A DNA stretch of 64,000 nt from JBFWPF01 sp050250135 (GTDB lineage: Bacteria; Chlamydiota; Chlamydiia; Chlamydiales; JAFEGQ01). The stretch lies in assembly GCA_050250135.1 (NCBI GenBank), contig JBFWPF010000008.1, positions 1 to 64,000 of the forward strand. Direction: 5' to 3'. The translations under genes and the position numbers were made by a program. The notes beneath the pieces were generated by a model, which was given only the letters and a program-made list of their open reading frames with translations, searched no databases and was not told where the DNA came from. This document shows positions 41,660 through 50,068 of the stretch, piece after piece. The stretch's first letter is position 1. The number at the start of each line of letters is the position of its first letter.

Positions 41660-42732
41660 ACCCGCCTCACCACCTCAATGACCCGATCCTGCTCCTCTGC
41701 ACTGAGCCAAGGGTGCATCGGAAGGCTGATGACCTCTTGGCAAGCCCTCTCTGTCACCGAAAAATCTCCCTCTGCACAGCCCAAACGGGCAAAGACCGGC
41801 TGCCGGTAAAGGGGCTTTGCGTAGTAGATCCCGTAGGGAATTTGGGCCCCTGCTAGCGCCTCGGCCACCTCCTGTCGCTTAGCTGTCCGAATCGTATATT
41901 GGGCGTAGGTCGAGGTATTCCCCTTCCGGATGGGAGGGGTTGTGCAGACATCGGAGAGGGCAAGGTCGTAGCGGGCTGCCACCTGCCGCCTGGCCTCCAG
42001 CTCCCTCTCAAAGTCGGGCCATTTCGCGAGCAGGATCGCCGCCTGCAGCGTGTCGAGTCGCCCTGTCATCCCCACAAACTCATGGTGGTAGGGGCTCTTG
42101 CACCCATGGTTGCGGATCGCCCGCATCTTTTGCGCCACCTCCTGATCTCTCACAAAGAGAGCCCCCCCATCGCCGTAGCAGCCAAAGGGCTTGGCAGGGA
42201 AGAAGCTGGTGATCGCCAAATCGGTGATCGCCCCACTCTTGATCCCATTTTGCTCGGCACCAAAGCTCTGCGCCCCATCCTCGATCACCGGTAGCCCCGC
42301 CGCTGCCTCGGTGATCCCTTTGAAATCGGCCATCTGCCCAAAAAGGCTTACCGCAATGATCGCTTTGGTCTTCGAGGTGATCGCCTTCGCCACCTTAGAG
42401 GGGTCGAGGTTGAAGGTGTCGGGCTCGATGTCGACAAAGACCGGCGTTGCCCCTACCAGTGCTATCGCTTCAGCCGGGCTAATCCAGGTAAAGGGGGTGG
42501 TGATCACCTCATCGCCCTGTCCGATCCCCAGCGCCATCAGGGCCATCTGGAGCGCCTCGGTCCCACTCCCCACCGCAACCGCATGGGCGCCGACATAGCC
42601 CTTGAGGATCCCCTCTAGCTCTTCGACTTCGGGACCGTTAATATACTGAGCCCCATCGAGGACCCTCTGAACGGCCAGATCGATGCGGGACTTGTACTGG
42701 TGGTATTGCCTTCTAAGATCGACAAATTGCAT
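41647..42732 (-). CDS. DegT/DnrJ/EryC1/StrS aminotransferase, WbpE/WlbC-like
   Basis: A PLP-dependent sugar aminotransferase of 361 residues. From memory the sequence is strongly WbpE-like: MQFVDLRRQY start, INGPEVEELE, GSGTEALQMALMALGIGQGDEVI, VIEDGAQSFGAEQNG, and TSFFPAKPFGCYGDGGA with the PLP lysine, then SRLDTLQAAIL-like GRLDTLQAAIL. It would add an amino group at C3 of a UDP-3-keto sugar made by the adjacent dehydrogenase. ATG 42732 begins the conserved part. No clear Shine-Dalgarno is seen. It is divergent from the epimerase gene. Confidence 0.9.
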   Translation of the reverse strand: MQFVDLRRQYHQYKSRIDLAVQRVLDGAQYINGPEVEELEGILKGYVGAHAVAVGSGTEALQMALMALGIGQGDEVITTPFTWISPAEAIALVGATPVFVDIEPDTFNLDPSKVAKAITSKTKAIIAVSLFGQMADFKGITEAAAGLPVIEDGAQSFGAEQNGIKSGAITDLAITSFFPAKPFGCYGDGGALFVRDQEVAQKMRAIRNHGCKSPYHHEFVGMTGRLDTLQAAILLAKWPDFERELEARRQVAARYDLALSDVCTTPPIRKGNTSTYAQYTIRTAKRQEVAEALAGAQIPYGIYYAKPLYRQPVFARLGCAEGDFSVTERACQEVISLPMHPWLSAEEQDRVIEVVRRVCDH

Positions 42733-42789
42733 GCTTTTGGGGGCCACAGGCCAAAGTGGGTATTCTAGCCCATAGGGAGATAAGTGGAT

Positions 42790-43761
42790 ATGCCAAAGAA
42801 AATCTTGGTCACCGGCGCCGCTGGCTTTATCGGTTTTCACGTTGCGAAGGCCCTAGCGGCCCGTGGAGATCACGTACTGGGTTACGACAATTTCAACCCC
42901 TACTACTCGGTCTCCTTAAAGGAGCAAAGGGCCGAGCAGCTTGCCCCCCTCGGGGTCAAGGTAATTCGGGGAGAGATCTGCGACCGGGAGGGGCTCCTCT
43001 CTGCTGCCCGCCCCTTTGCCCCCACCCATTGCCTCCACCTCGCCGCCGAGGCGGGGATCCGCTATGGCCTCGACCACCCCAATCTCTTTGTCCACTCCAA
43101 CCTCGACGGCTTTATCTCAATCCTTGAGCTCTGCCGCACCCTCAACCTCCCCCTCCTCTACGCCTCCTCCTCTTCGGTCTACGGAAACAACAAAAAAATT
43201 CCCTATGCCGTCGAAGACCCAACCGACGCCCCCTTTAGCCTCTATGGGGCGACCAAGAAGTGCAATGAGCTCCTCGCCCATGCCTACCACCAGTGCTTTG
43301 GATTCCCCTGCACCGCCCTCCGCTACTTTACCGTATATGGCCCCTGGAGCCGCCCCGACATGGCGACCTGGCTCTTTGCCGACCGGATCCTCGCGGGGGA
43401 GCCGATCACCCTCTTCAATCACGGAAAGATGGAGCGGGACTTTACCCACATCGACGATATCGTCCAGGGGACCCTCCTCGCTCTCGACCATGGGGCCCCC
43501 TTTGAGGTCTTCAACCTCGGCAGCGGAACGACGATTCCCTTAGGGGGGCTGGTCGACCTTCTCGAGCACAATTTGGGGAGGGAAGCTATCCGCAAGCTCG
43601 CCCCTATGCCCGCGGGAGAGGTAGTCGCAACGTGCGCTGATAACTCAAAAGCGGAGCAGCTTCTCGGCTACCGCCCCCAGGTCGACATCGAATCGGGAAT
43701 CGGGGACTTTAGCGATTGGCTCGTTGAATATCGCGAAAGGCAAAGGGCAGCTCCCGTGTGA
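42790..43761 (+). CDS. UDP-glucuronate 4-epimerase
   Basis: A 323-residue extended SDR enzyme interconverting UDP-glucuronate and UDP-galacturonate. Signs: GAAGFIGFHVAKAL (NAD loop), YDNFNPYYSVSLKEQR, HLAAEAGIRYGLDHP, the ASSSSVYG serine, the YGATKK catalytic Tyr-Lys, and FTVYGPWSRPDMATW with NHGKMERDFTHIDDIV, which are typical of this subfamily. ATG 42790 is preferred to a GTG 6 nt upstream. It probably supplies an acidic sugar for a surface polysaccharide. The end overlaps the nnr gene by 53 bp in convergent orientation. Confidence 0.9.
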   Translation: MPKKILVTGAAGFIGFHVAKALAARGDHVLGYDNFNPYYSVSLKEQRAEQLAPLGVKVIRGEICDREGLLSAARPFAPTHCLHLAAEAGIRYGLDHPNLFVHSNLDGFISILELCRTLNLPLLYASSSSVYGNNKKIPYAVEDPTDAPFSLYGATKKCNELLAHAYHQCFGFPCTALRYFTVYGPWSRPDMATWLFADRILAGEPITLFNHGKMERDFTHIDDIVQGTLLALDHGAPFEVFNLGSGTTIPLGGLVDLLEHNLGREAIRKLAPMPAGEVVATCADNSKAEQLLGYRPQVDIESGIGDFSDWLVEYRERQRAAPV

Positions 43762-45262
43762 TATCGGAAGCGATCATCGAGTAGGAGGTGAGGCGACGGG
43801 CCGCCCCTTCCCCAGCCAGGCCATGAAGAGTACCACCCAGCAGGGCCGCCTCAAGGGGCTTGCACCCTTGTGCTAGCAGAGCCGCCAGTATCCCGGTCAG
43901 AACATCCCCTGAGCCGGCTGTGGCCATCCCGGGATCGCCAAACGGGATCACGTAGGGGATCTCTCCCTCGGGGGAGAAGACAAAGGTCGGCCCCCCCTTT
44001 ACGATCAGCACCACCCCCCGCTCCCGCGCATACTGCCCACATGCCGTGAGCCACTCGAGCTCCCCATCGAAATCCTCGGGCTTTTTGCCTAATAGCCGGC
44101 TCATCTCACCCCGGTGAGGGGTGAGGATCGTCCCCTTCGGCAGAGGGAGCCCCCTCTCGGCCAAAATCGCGAGCCCATCGGCATCCATCACACAAGGGAC
44201 CTTAACCTGGGCTAACAGCTCTTGGAGGAGCGCCGCTACCCTCCCGTCGGTCCCCATCCCCGGCCCGATAAAGAGGGCTCCTGCATTGTAAAGCCGCTTT
44301 ACAATGCCTTCGGCATCGACCAGAGGCTCGTGGAGAAGCTCGTGAACCGCGCCCAACTCGTGTGGGCTCTCGGCAAAGCGGTGGAAGAGGCGCATCATCC
44401 CCGCTCCACTCCTCAAAGCGGCCTCTCCTGCCAAAAGCGCCGCTCCAGGCATCCCCTCAGAGCCTGCAATCCCGACCACATAGCCGGCCTCGTACTTGTG
44501 CCGATTCCGCCTCACCTTTGGCAAAAGGAGTCCAGCGGCCTTCCGGGTCATCAGCCAGAAGTCGGCCACCCCATCCTCAACAAAGGGGGTGGGCAGGCCA
44601 AAGTCGACGAGCTGCAGCTCCCCGAGGTGATTCCACCCTTCGCCCAAAAAGCAGCCCCGCTTTGCCTGGCCGAGCGCCACCGTCACCGTTGCCTCAATGG
44701 CGTGGGTGCTCCCCTCTCCAGTATTCCCGTTGATTCCGGAGGGGATGTCGATTGCGATGATCGGCAGCCCTGACCGATTAGCCCGCTCAGCTGCTGCGGC
44801 ATAGAGCCCTTTGAGCTCTCCTCGAAACCCCGTTCCCAAGATCCCATCGAGAATAATTCCCTGGCTGAGGAGTTGGATATCGCCCTCCCCATGGCAGTCG
44901 ATGACCTGTCCACCGGCCGCTTGGAAGGCCTGCCGCATCTCTTGGCAGAGGGCGCTTGCGGACTCGATGGGGGCGAGTTGGAGGGCTCGTGTCGGGTAAC
45001 CTTCACCGATCAGGTGGCGGGCGGCCACGTAGGCGTCGCCTGCATTGTTCCCTTTGCCGCACAGCACTGTGGCGACCCAGGGGAGATCGTGCTCTTTGAC
45101 ATAGCTTTCGACGACGTGGGCGATCCCCTCGCCGGCCAGTGTCATGAAGTGGCGGTCGGAGGCGCCGCGGGTGTAGGCCTCCCTCTCGATCCGCGCCATC
45201 TCCGACGCCGAGAGGACCTTCAGCACCCCCCTGATCTGCTCACGTTCCATGACGACCACCAT
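43709..45262 (-). CDS. nnr: Bifunctional NAD(P)H-hydrate repair enzyme
   Basis: A 517-residue fusion of an epimerase domain and a dehydratase domain that together repair damaged NAD(P)H. The N-terminal NnrE (YjeF_N) part has MTLAGEGIAHVV, CGKGNNAGDAYVAARHL and AIDIPSGINGNTGE. The C-terminal NnrD part has HKYEAGYVVGIAGS, ILTPHRGEMSRLLG and GDPGMATAGSGDVLTGILAALLAQG. A second ATG at 45250 is possible; AAGGGG lies nearer to 45262. A perfect 25-bp palindrome (44283-44307) encodes part of the protein. Confidence 0.92.
   Translation of the reverse strand: MVVVMEREQIRGVLKVLSASEMARIEREAYTRGASDRHFMTLAGEGIAHVVESYVKEHDLPWVATVLCGKGNNAGDAYVAARHLIGEGYPTRALQLAPIESASALCQEMRQAFQAAGGQVIDCHGEGDIQLLSQGIILDGILGTGFRGELKGLYAAAAERANRSGLPIIAIDIPSGINGNTGEGSTHAIEATVTVALGQAKRGCFLGEGWNHLGELQLVDFGLPTPFVEDGVADFWLMTRKAAGLLLPKVRRNRHKYEAGYVVGIAGSEGMPGAALLAGEAALRSGAGMMRLFHRFAESPHELGAVHELLHEPLVDAEGIVKRLYNAGALFIGPGMGTDGRVAALLQELLAQVKVPCVMDADGLAILAERGLPLPKGTILTPHRGEMSRLLGKKPEDFDGELEWLTACGQYARERGVVLIVKGGPTFVFSPEGEIPYVIPFGDPGMATAGSGDVLTGILAALLAQGCKPLEAALLGGTLHGLAGEGAARRLTSYSMIASDITRELPFAFRDIQRANR
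44283..44307. repeat. 25-bp perfect palindrome inside nnr
   Basis: GCATTGTAAAGC, one central base, GCTTTACAATGC. On the minus strand 19 bases of it (ATTGTAAAGCGGCTTTACA) are identical to the palindrome at the secA start. Here it encodes in-frame GIVKRLYNA. Confidence 0.85.
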
Positions 45263-45301
45263 CCCCCCCTTCTACTTCAGCGAGGCGGCAAACGCAAGCG
45301 G

Positions 45302-46306
45302 CTAAAGGTGTTCTTCCTTGATGGTCCGGCTGAGGAGGGAGCGGACCGCCTCCATCGGGTTCATCTCCTCGTAGATGATCCGGTAGACCACCTCGGTGAT
45401 CGGGAGGGGAACCCCATACTTTTTCCCGAGCTGGAGGGCCGATTTGCAGGTATAGGCCCCCTCCACCACCATCCCGATCTCTTTTTGCGCCTGCGCCACC
45501 GGCAGGCCATTGGCCAGGAGACGCCCAAAGCGGTAGTTTCGGCTGAAGTTGGAGAGGCAGGTGACGCAAAGGTCTCCCATCCCCGCCAATCCGTTGAGGG
45601 TTTCGGCGCGGCACCCCTTCACCACCCCAAGTTTCCGGATCTCATGGAGGCCTCGGGTCATCAGGGCTGCCTTGGTGTTGTCCCCAAAGCCGAGGCCATC
45701 GGAGAGGCCGCAGGCGATCGCCACGATGTTTTTCATCGCCCCACCAAACTCAACGCCGTTGATGTCGCTATTGGGGTAGACCCGGAAGGTGGCCGTCGCA
45801 AAGGTATCTTGGATGAAGTGCATCACCCCTTCGTCGTAGGCCGAGCAGACAACCGAGGTGGGAAGACCTCGAATCACCTCTTCGGCGTGGCTTGGGCCGC
45901 TCAGGCACCCGATCACCTCCCGCCGCCGCTCCCCGAGCACCTCAAGGGCAACATCGGTCAGCAAAAGGCCACTGTCCTGCTCGATCCCTTTGGAGGTGAG
46001 CACAATGGGGCAGCCGTTATAGCCCATTTTGTCGAGCTGCGAAAAGACAGGGCGGATCCCTGCCGAGGTTACCCCCTCCACCACCATCTCAGCCCCTTTG
46101 AGCGCCTCTCCGATATCGGTGGTGATCCGCATCCCTTCGGTCAACCTAAAGCCGGGGAGGTTCGGGTGGTCTCCCCCGCTGGCAAGCCGCTGAGCCAGAT
46201 CGGCTTCGCGGGTCCACACGACGAGTTCATTCCCTTTGGAAGCTAGCAGGACAGCGAGGCAAAAGCCCCAGGTTCCTGCGCCGAGATAACCGATTTTCAT
46301 GCTCAT
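45302..46306 (-). CDS. gpsA: Glycerol-3-phosphate dehydrogenase [NAD(P)+]
   Basis: This enzyme makes sn-glycerol-3-phosphate for phospholipid synthesis. The 334-residue protein has GYLGAGTWGFCLAVLLA (NAD-binding, residues 5-21), CLSGPSHAEEV, the catalytic-lysine region GGAMKNIVAIACGLSDGLGFGDNTKAAL, and NGLAGMGDLCVTC. ATG 46306 has GGTGG 11 nt upstream; an ATG two codons later is equally possible. Adjacency to the UDP-sugar pyrophosphorylase gene matches the Chlamydia CT714-CT715 order, with one extra gene between. Confidence 0.95.
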   Translation of the reverse strand: MSMKIGYLGAGTWGFCLAVLLASKGNELVVWTREADLAQRLASGGDHPNLPGFRLTEGMRITTDIGEALKGAEMVVEGVTSAGIRPVFSQLDKMGYNGCPIVLTSKGIEQDSGLLLTDVALEVLGERRREVIGCLSGPSHAEEVIRGLPTSVVCSAYDEGVMHFIQDTFATATFRVYPNSDINGVEFGGAMKNIVAIACGLSDGLGFGDNTKAALMTRGLHEIRKLGVVKGCRAETLNGLAGMGDLCVTCLSNFSRNYRFGRLLANGLPVAQAQKEIGMVVEGAYTCKSALQLGKKYGVPLPITEVVYRIIYEEMNPMEAVRSLLSRTIKEEHL

Positions 46307-46353
46307 AGCCGTTTGTTCCACCCACCATAACCCAATTCGCCCGAGAGCTCAAG

Positions 46354-47253
46354 CTACTCCGAGGTATAGCCACCCCGCTCCTCATCGATATGGTAGCGCC
46401 AACCGGGCATAAAGAGAGTCGTGTTCTCTTCGTCGACGTGAGACTCCTCGTCCGAGGACTCCGAAAAGGAGAGTTGCCTCGGAACCGTTTTGAGGGGGTG
46501 ATTGTCATTCATCTGCTTGACCGTATCGAGGAGACCTTGCATCTCGCGGATCTTTCTTGGGGTAATGATCAAAGCATTTTGGGGAGCCTGTTGATAAACC
46601 ATCTTTCGATACTCTTCGATATCATGCAAGGCGCATTGCAACTCTGCCTCTAGCTCCTTGATCCGCTTTTGGGCCTCCTCAAGCTCAGACTCCAGCATCA
46701 ACGCCTCCTTCCCCACCAGCTCAATAGCTTCCCTCGTCTCACCGGTCAATTTCACCACGGCATCCCCTACCCTCTTCACCGTCCGTTCTAGCTCTTCCAC
46801 TCTCTTGTTGGCGGTGTCTCTCTCCGTCTTTAACTCCTTCAGCGCTTCCCATTGCCATTGACCGCCGTTTGCGGGTATGGGGCTTGGCTGAGCCGGCTTC
46901 TCTTCAGCTCTCTTTAGCGCCGCCTTCCACTGCTGCTTCACCTCCTGCAGCTCCTCTGTGACCTCTTGTAGCTCCTTCGTGACCCTCTCCAGCTCTTCTT
47001 TAAGCCGCCTCTCCTCTGTTTTGTCGGGCTCGGGCAAGGGCTCTGTTTTGAGGAGGTAGTAAAGGGCAAGGGCGCCACAGATCAGAGAGAGGGTGAGGGG
47101 GCGGGTGGCGCCGGGCAGCTCCAGCAGCCCTACCTTGAAGGGCCTCAATGCCCGCTCCCGAATGCCCCCGATCATTGAGAGAAAAGGAATGGCAATGGCA
47201 ACGCCACCAAAAAAAGCCACCCTATGGAGATTATTTTTTTCTACCACTCTCAT
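46354..47253 (-). CDS. Two-helix membrane protein with long coiled coil (Inc-like layout)
   Basis: A 299-residue protein I do not recognise. Two hydrophobic helices lie close together near the N-terminus (about 11-31 and 52-68), separated by about 20 residues. A coiled coil of about 170 residues with dense E/K/L heptads follows (from about 75 to 245), then a Ser/Glu-rich acidic tail. Paired helices with a short loop plus a cytosolic coiled coil recall chlamydial inclusion-membrane (Inc) proteins, an inference from layout only. ATG 47253 precedes the first helix. It lies 14 bp after the pyrophosphorylase gene on the same strand. Confidence 0.7.
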   Translation of the reverse strand: MRVVEKNNLHRVAFFGGVAIAIPFLSMIGGIRERALRPFKVGLLELPGATRPLTLSLICGALALYYLLKTEPLPEPDKTEERRLKEELERVTKELQEVTEELQEVKQQWKAALKRAEEKPAQPSPIPANGGQWQWEALKELKTERDTANKRVEELERTVKRVGDAVVKLTGETREAIELVGKEALMLESELEEAQKRIKELEAELQCALHDIEEYRKMVYQQAPQNALIITPRKIREMQGLLDTVKQMNDNHPLKTVPRQLSFSESSDEESHVDEENTTLFMPGWRYHIDEERGGYTSE

Positions 47254-47267
47254 AATAAACGAAGAGG

Positions 47268-48236
47268 TTAGGCGAATAGGGTATCTTTTAGCAATTGGAG
47301 ATCTTCGGCCGTCTTGAGCGGGGCAAAACAGGTCGCCTTGGGATAGACCAGGACCTCCCCGTGGTCCCAAAGGTCAAAGATAAAGGTCTCAAACTTCCAA
47401 TGCCCCCTTTTGACCATATGTAGGGGGAGCTCTTTGGTCGAAACCCCTTTGGCATGGGCCATCGAGACGCAGTAGAGGCTGAGGTTAGCCAGTGCCCCCT
47501 TGGGCACCTCACCCGCCAGCTCCGAATACTCGATAACGGAGAGGCGCTCTCCCTCCTTAGCAAGAATCCCCACCGAATGGCGGCTCTCCTCGGCAAAGAT
47601 CGATTTGAGGGTCAGGTCGTTCCCCATCCGGTGAGAGAAGCCAAGGAGCTCAGGGTCAAAGGGGTCGGCCAAGGGGTTGTCGATGGGGACGATGCTCAGG
47701 TACTCGACACCCTGCCTCTCCCAGCTCTCCCAAAGGCCGCAGCCACAAAACTGGCGCATCACCTCCCCATTTCCATTCGGCCCCATGGCGATCCTCCCCT
47801 CTCGGATAAAGGGGGCCCCAGCGGGGGTTAGGAGGGGGAGCTCCCGCTGCTGAAAAAAGGAGACCTCCTTAAGACCAAAGTAGCTGTGCTCCTCAAAGAA
47901 GTGGACCGTGGCCTCGTGGTTGCCGGGAGAGGTCATGATCGCTAGGGGGCCCCGCGTCCTCTGAGCAATAAGCTCGAACAGGCTCTTATCCCCCGCTACC
48001 GCAATGGTCCCCTTGGGCCGCCCCGCCCCCAACCGGCTCCCCTCACCCCCAGCGAGGACAATGCACCCCATTTTCCCCTCGGCGAGGAGGGTCTGACCGA
48101 GCTGGCGGTCCTCGGCCGAGCCGGCAAGGTGGTAGTCGGTCCAGGGGAGGACCTGACGGGGGGGCCTCCCCCCCACCATCCAGAGGGCCTGTTGCTTTCT
48201 AAGCTCTTCTAAATCAATGCCTTGCAAGTCATTCAT
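47268..48236 (-). CDS. UDP-sugar pyrophosphorylase (AGX1/UDPGP family)
   Basis: A nucleotidyltransferase of 322 residues that makes a UDP-sugar (UDP-glucose or UDP-GlcNAc) from UTP and the sugar 1-phosphate. The signature LAGGEGSRLGAGRPKG (about 61-76) binds UTP; GNGEVMRQF and SIVPIDNPLADPFDPELLG are the substrate-binding motifs of the AGX1/UAP group. It corresponds by position to CT715. The ATG lies about 60 bp from the divergent glycosyltransferase gene. Confidence 0.88.
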   Translation of the reverse strand: MNDLQGIDLEELRKQQALWMVGGRPPRQVLPWTDYHLAGSAEDRQLGQTLLAEGKMGCIVLAGGEGSRLGAGRPKGTIAVAGDKSLFELIAQRTRGPLAIMTSPGNHEATVHFFEEHSYFGLKEVSFFQQRELPLLTPAGAPFIREGRIAMGPNGNGEVMRQFCGCGLWESWERQGVEYLSIVPIDNPLADPFDPELLGFSHRMGNDLTLKSIFAEESRHSVGILAKEGERLSVIEYSELAGEVPKGALANLSLYCVSMAHAKGVSTKELPLHMVKRGHWKFETFIFDLWDHGEVLVYPKATCFAPLKTAEDLQLLKDTLFA

Positions 48237-48295
48237 ACTCTATCCAGCATAGAGGATGGGGGGGGAATTTGCAAGTGGAGTAAGCTGGAAGCACT

Positions 48296-49039
48296 TTGAA
48301 ACTCTTCCAGCGCAATACCGGTTTTGTGAGGCACAGGCTCCCCGAGGGGTGCTGCATTGAGGTTGTGGGCGCTATTCCCCCTAAGCGGATCTTGGCTAAG
48401 GCCGATCTGGTGGTGGTGCCGACGAAGGGGATGGCCGAGGTTTTGAAGGGAGAGCTGTCGGCTCCCGTTGTGGTGATCCCCCCGGCGGTTGAGGCTAAGC
48501 GGATGGCCGAGCGGGCGGGAGAGGGGAAGCGGATCGGCTACGCTGGGCCGTGCGGCCGGGAGGAGGGGGTTGAACTGCTGATCGATGCCCTGACGAAGCT
48601 GCCCCATGTCCAACTCGAGATTGTAGGGGCCCTCCCAAAAGAGGAGAGGCGATTGCAGGCGTATGCGGCCCGGCGGGGAGTAGAGGCGCACTTCTCTGCT
48701 GCCGTTACCGAAGAGATCGACGGTTTTGTGATGCCCTCTCGCTCTATAGTAGCCAACCCATGCCAAGCTCCCCTTCCGGTGCTCCGCTACGCTAGCTGGG
48801 GGCGCCCGATGATTTTGCCTCACAGCCGAGTTATCCTTGACCTCCTCGGGAGCCCAAAAGGGGCGCTGTTTTACAAACCGGAGGATCCCGATGACCTTGC
48901 CCTCTGCATGGAGCACCTCTCCCACCTGAACCTGGTGCAGAAGTTAGGCGAGGAGACGAGGCGGTACGAGGGGCTCTTTAGCGCGGAGCGGCGGAGGAGA
49001 GCTTGGCAAGAAGCGCTGAGTAGACTTCAGAGGCAGTGA
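48296..49039 (+). CDS. Half-size GT4-like glycosyltransferase
   Basis: A 247-residue protein matching only the C-terminal donor-binding half of GT-B glycosyltransferases: VVPTKGMAEVL, VVVIPPAVEAKRM, IGYAGPCGREEGVELLIDAL, HVQLEIVG and VMPSRSI, with a later FYKPEDPDDLA. The N-terminal acceptor domain is reduced to about 50 residues. The start codon appears to be TTG with GGAAG upstream; no ATG is available before residue 40. It is either a truncated gene remnant or a genuine small transferase. Its 3' end overlaps the heptosyltransferase gene by 62 bp. Confidence 0.65.
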   Translation: MKLFQRNTGFVRHRLPEGCCIEVVGAIPPKRILAKADLVVVPTKGMAEVLKGELSAPVVVIPPAVEAKRMAERAGEGKRIGYAGPCGREEGVELLIDALTKLPHVQLEIVGALPKEERRLQAYAARRGVEAHFSAAVTEEIDGFVMPSRSIVANPCQAPLPVLRYASWGRPMILPHSRVILDLLGSPKGALFYKPEDPDDLALCMEHLSHLNLVQKLGEETRRYEGLFSAERRRRAWQEALSRLQRQ

Positions 49040-50003
49040 TCCGACTCATGCAGCGCAGGTCGATCGGGCACTCCTTGAGGTAGCAGGGGGAGCAGAAAAC
49101 GTGCTTGTGGATGACCGTTGCTTCGCCGTAGGGGCCGGTCTTGAGATCACTTGTGGAGCCGAAAATCGCCACTAGAGGGCGCTTCATGGCTGCTGCGATA
49201 TGCATCGGCCCACTATCATTGGTGAGGACCACATCGCAAAGGCTGATCAGCGCCACTAGTTCCCGCAGGGTTGTGCCACCCGCTAAGTTGATCACCCGAT
49301 TGGGAAGGCCCGAGCAGATCTGCTTCACAAGGGGGGCTCCGCTGGAGTCGCCAAAGCAAAGGACATAGAGGTTAGGATCCTCGAGGAGGCGCTCGATCAC
49401 CTCCCGAAACCGCTCGGGGAGCCAACACTTGGCCGAGCCGTAGGCCGCGCCGGGGTTGACGCCGACGATCTTTGCGCCGGGAGGCACTCCCCGCTTAGCG
49501 AGGAGGGCGCGGGCCGCCTCGATCTCATCGGGCTGAAGGTAGAGGCGGGGTTTGGTAGCGGAAGGGGAGATCCCCAGGGGCTCCAGTAGCGCCTTGTAGG
49601 TAAGGACAAGGTGCTGCTCCTCGATCGTTTTGGGAAGGGGGAGCCCCTCGTTGAGGAAGAGCCACCGCCCGTCGGTCTTAAAACCGAGGCGCCGCTTCAC
49701 CCCTCCCCGCCAAAACCACCAGGCGGAGGAGAGGGAGTTGGTCGTGAGGATACCGAGATCGTACCGCCCCGCTCGAATGGTGCCGACCACATCGCGCCCC
49801 TCCTCCTTTTTGATCCAGCCACTCGGGCGGGAGAAGGCAAAGAGCTCATTGATGTCGGGGTCGTGCTCCAGGAGAGGGGCGAGCTTGGCGGTGCACATCG
49901 CGCAGATCTCAGCTTCGGGAAACGCCCTTCTGAGGTCGGTGAGAAGGGGGGTAGCCATCACCAGGTCCCCAATCCAATTCGGCATCCGAACGATAATCTT
50001 CAT
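48978..50003 (-). CDS. waaF: Heptosyltransferase-family (GT9) LPS enzyme
   Basis: A lipopolysaccharide core glycosyltransferase of the ADP-heptose:LPS type, 341 residues. It has the GT9 start MKIIVRMPNWIGDLVMATPLL, the GVNPGAAYGSAKCWLPERF motif, and the donor site TNDSGPMHIAAAMKRPLVAIFGST. Cysteines near the end (CSPCYLKECPIDLRCM) are typical of WaaF. The acceptor and exact sugar cannot be fixed. ATG 50003 is chosen; a GTG lies 6 nt upstream. Confidence 0.85.
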   Translation of the reverse strand: MKIIVRMPNWIGDLVMATPLLTDLRRAFPEAEICAMCTAKLAPLLEHDPDINELFAFSRPSGWIKKEEGRDVVGTIRAGRYDLGILTTNSLSSAWWFWRGGVKRRLGFKTDGRWLFLNEGLPLPKTIEEQHLVLTYKALLEPLGISPSATKPRLYLQPDEIEAARALLAKRGVPPGAKIVGVNPGAAYGSAKCWLPERFREVIERLLEDPNLYVLCFGDSSGAPLVKQICSGLPNRVINLAGGTTLRELVALISLCDVVLTNDSGPMHIAAAMKRPLVAIFGSTSDLKTGPYGEATVIHKHVFCSPCYLKECPIDLRCMSRITASEVYSALLAKLSSAAPR

Positions 50004-50031
50004 TCCCACAGTTTCTAGGGGTTGCCAGCCA

Positions 50032-50061
50032 TTGTCAAGAAGAGAGCCTACTCCCTAGCAT
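50032..50061 (+). promoter_or_regulatory. Candidate promoter of ruvCA
   Basis: TTGTCA (50032), 18 nt, TAGCAT (50056). The -10 ends 7 nt before the ruvC ATG. An AGGA touches the ATG too closely to be a good Shine-Dalgarno, so a leaderless start is plausible. Confidence 0.45.
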
Positions 50062-50068
50062 AACAGGA

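Noticed and set aside
41806..41825. GGTAAAGGGGCTTTGC as a third copy of the secA/nnr palindrome
   Set aside because: Imperfect, with mismatches in the centre and arm, and inside ordinary aminotransferase coding sequence.
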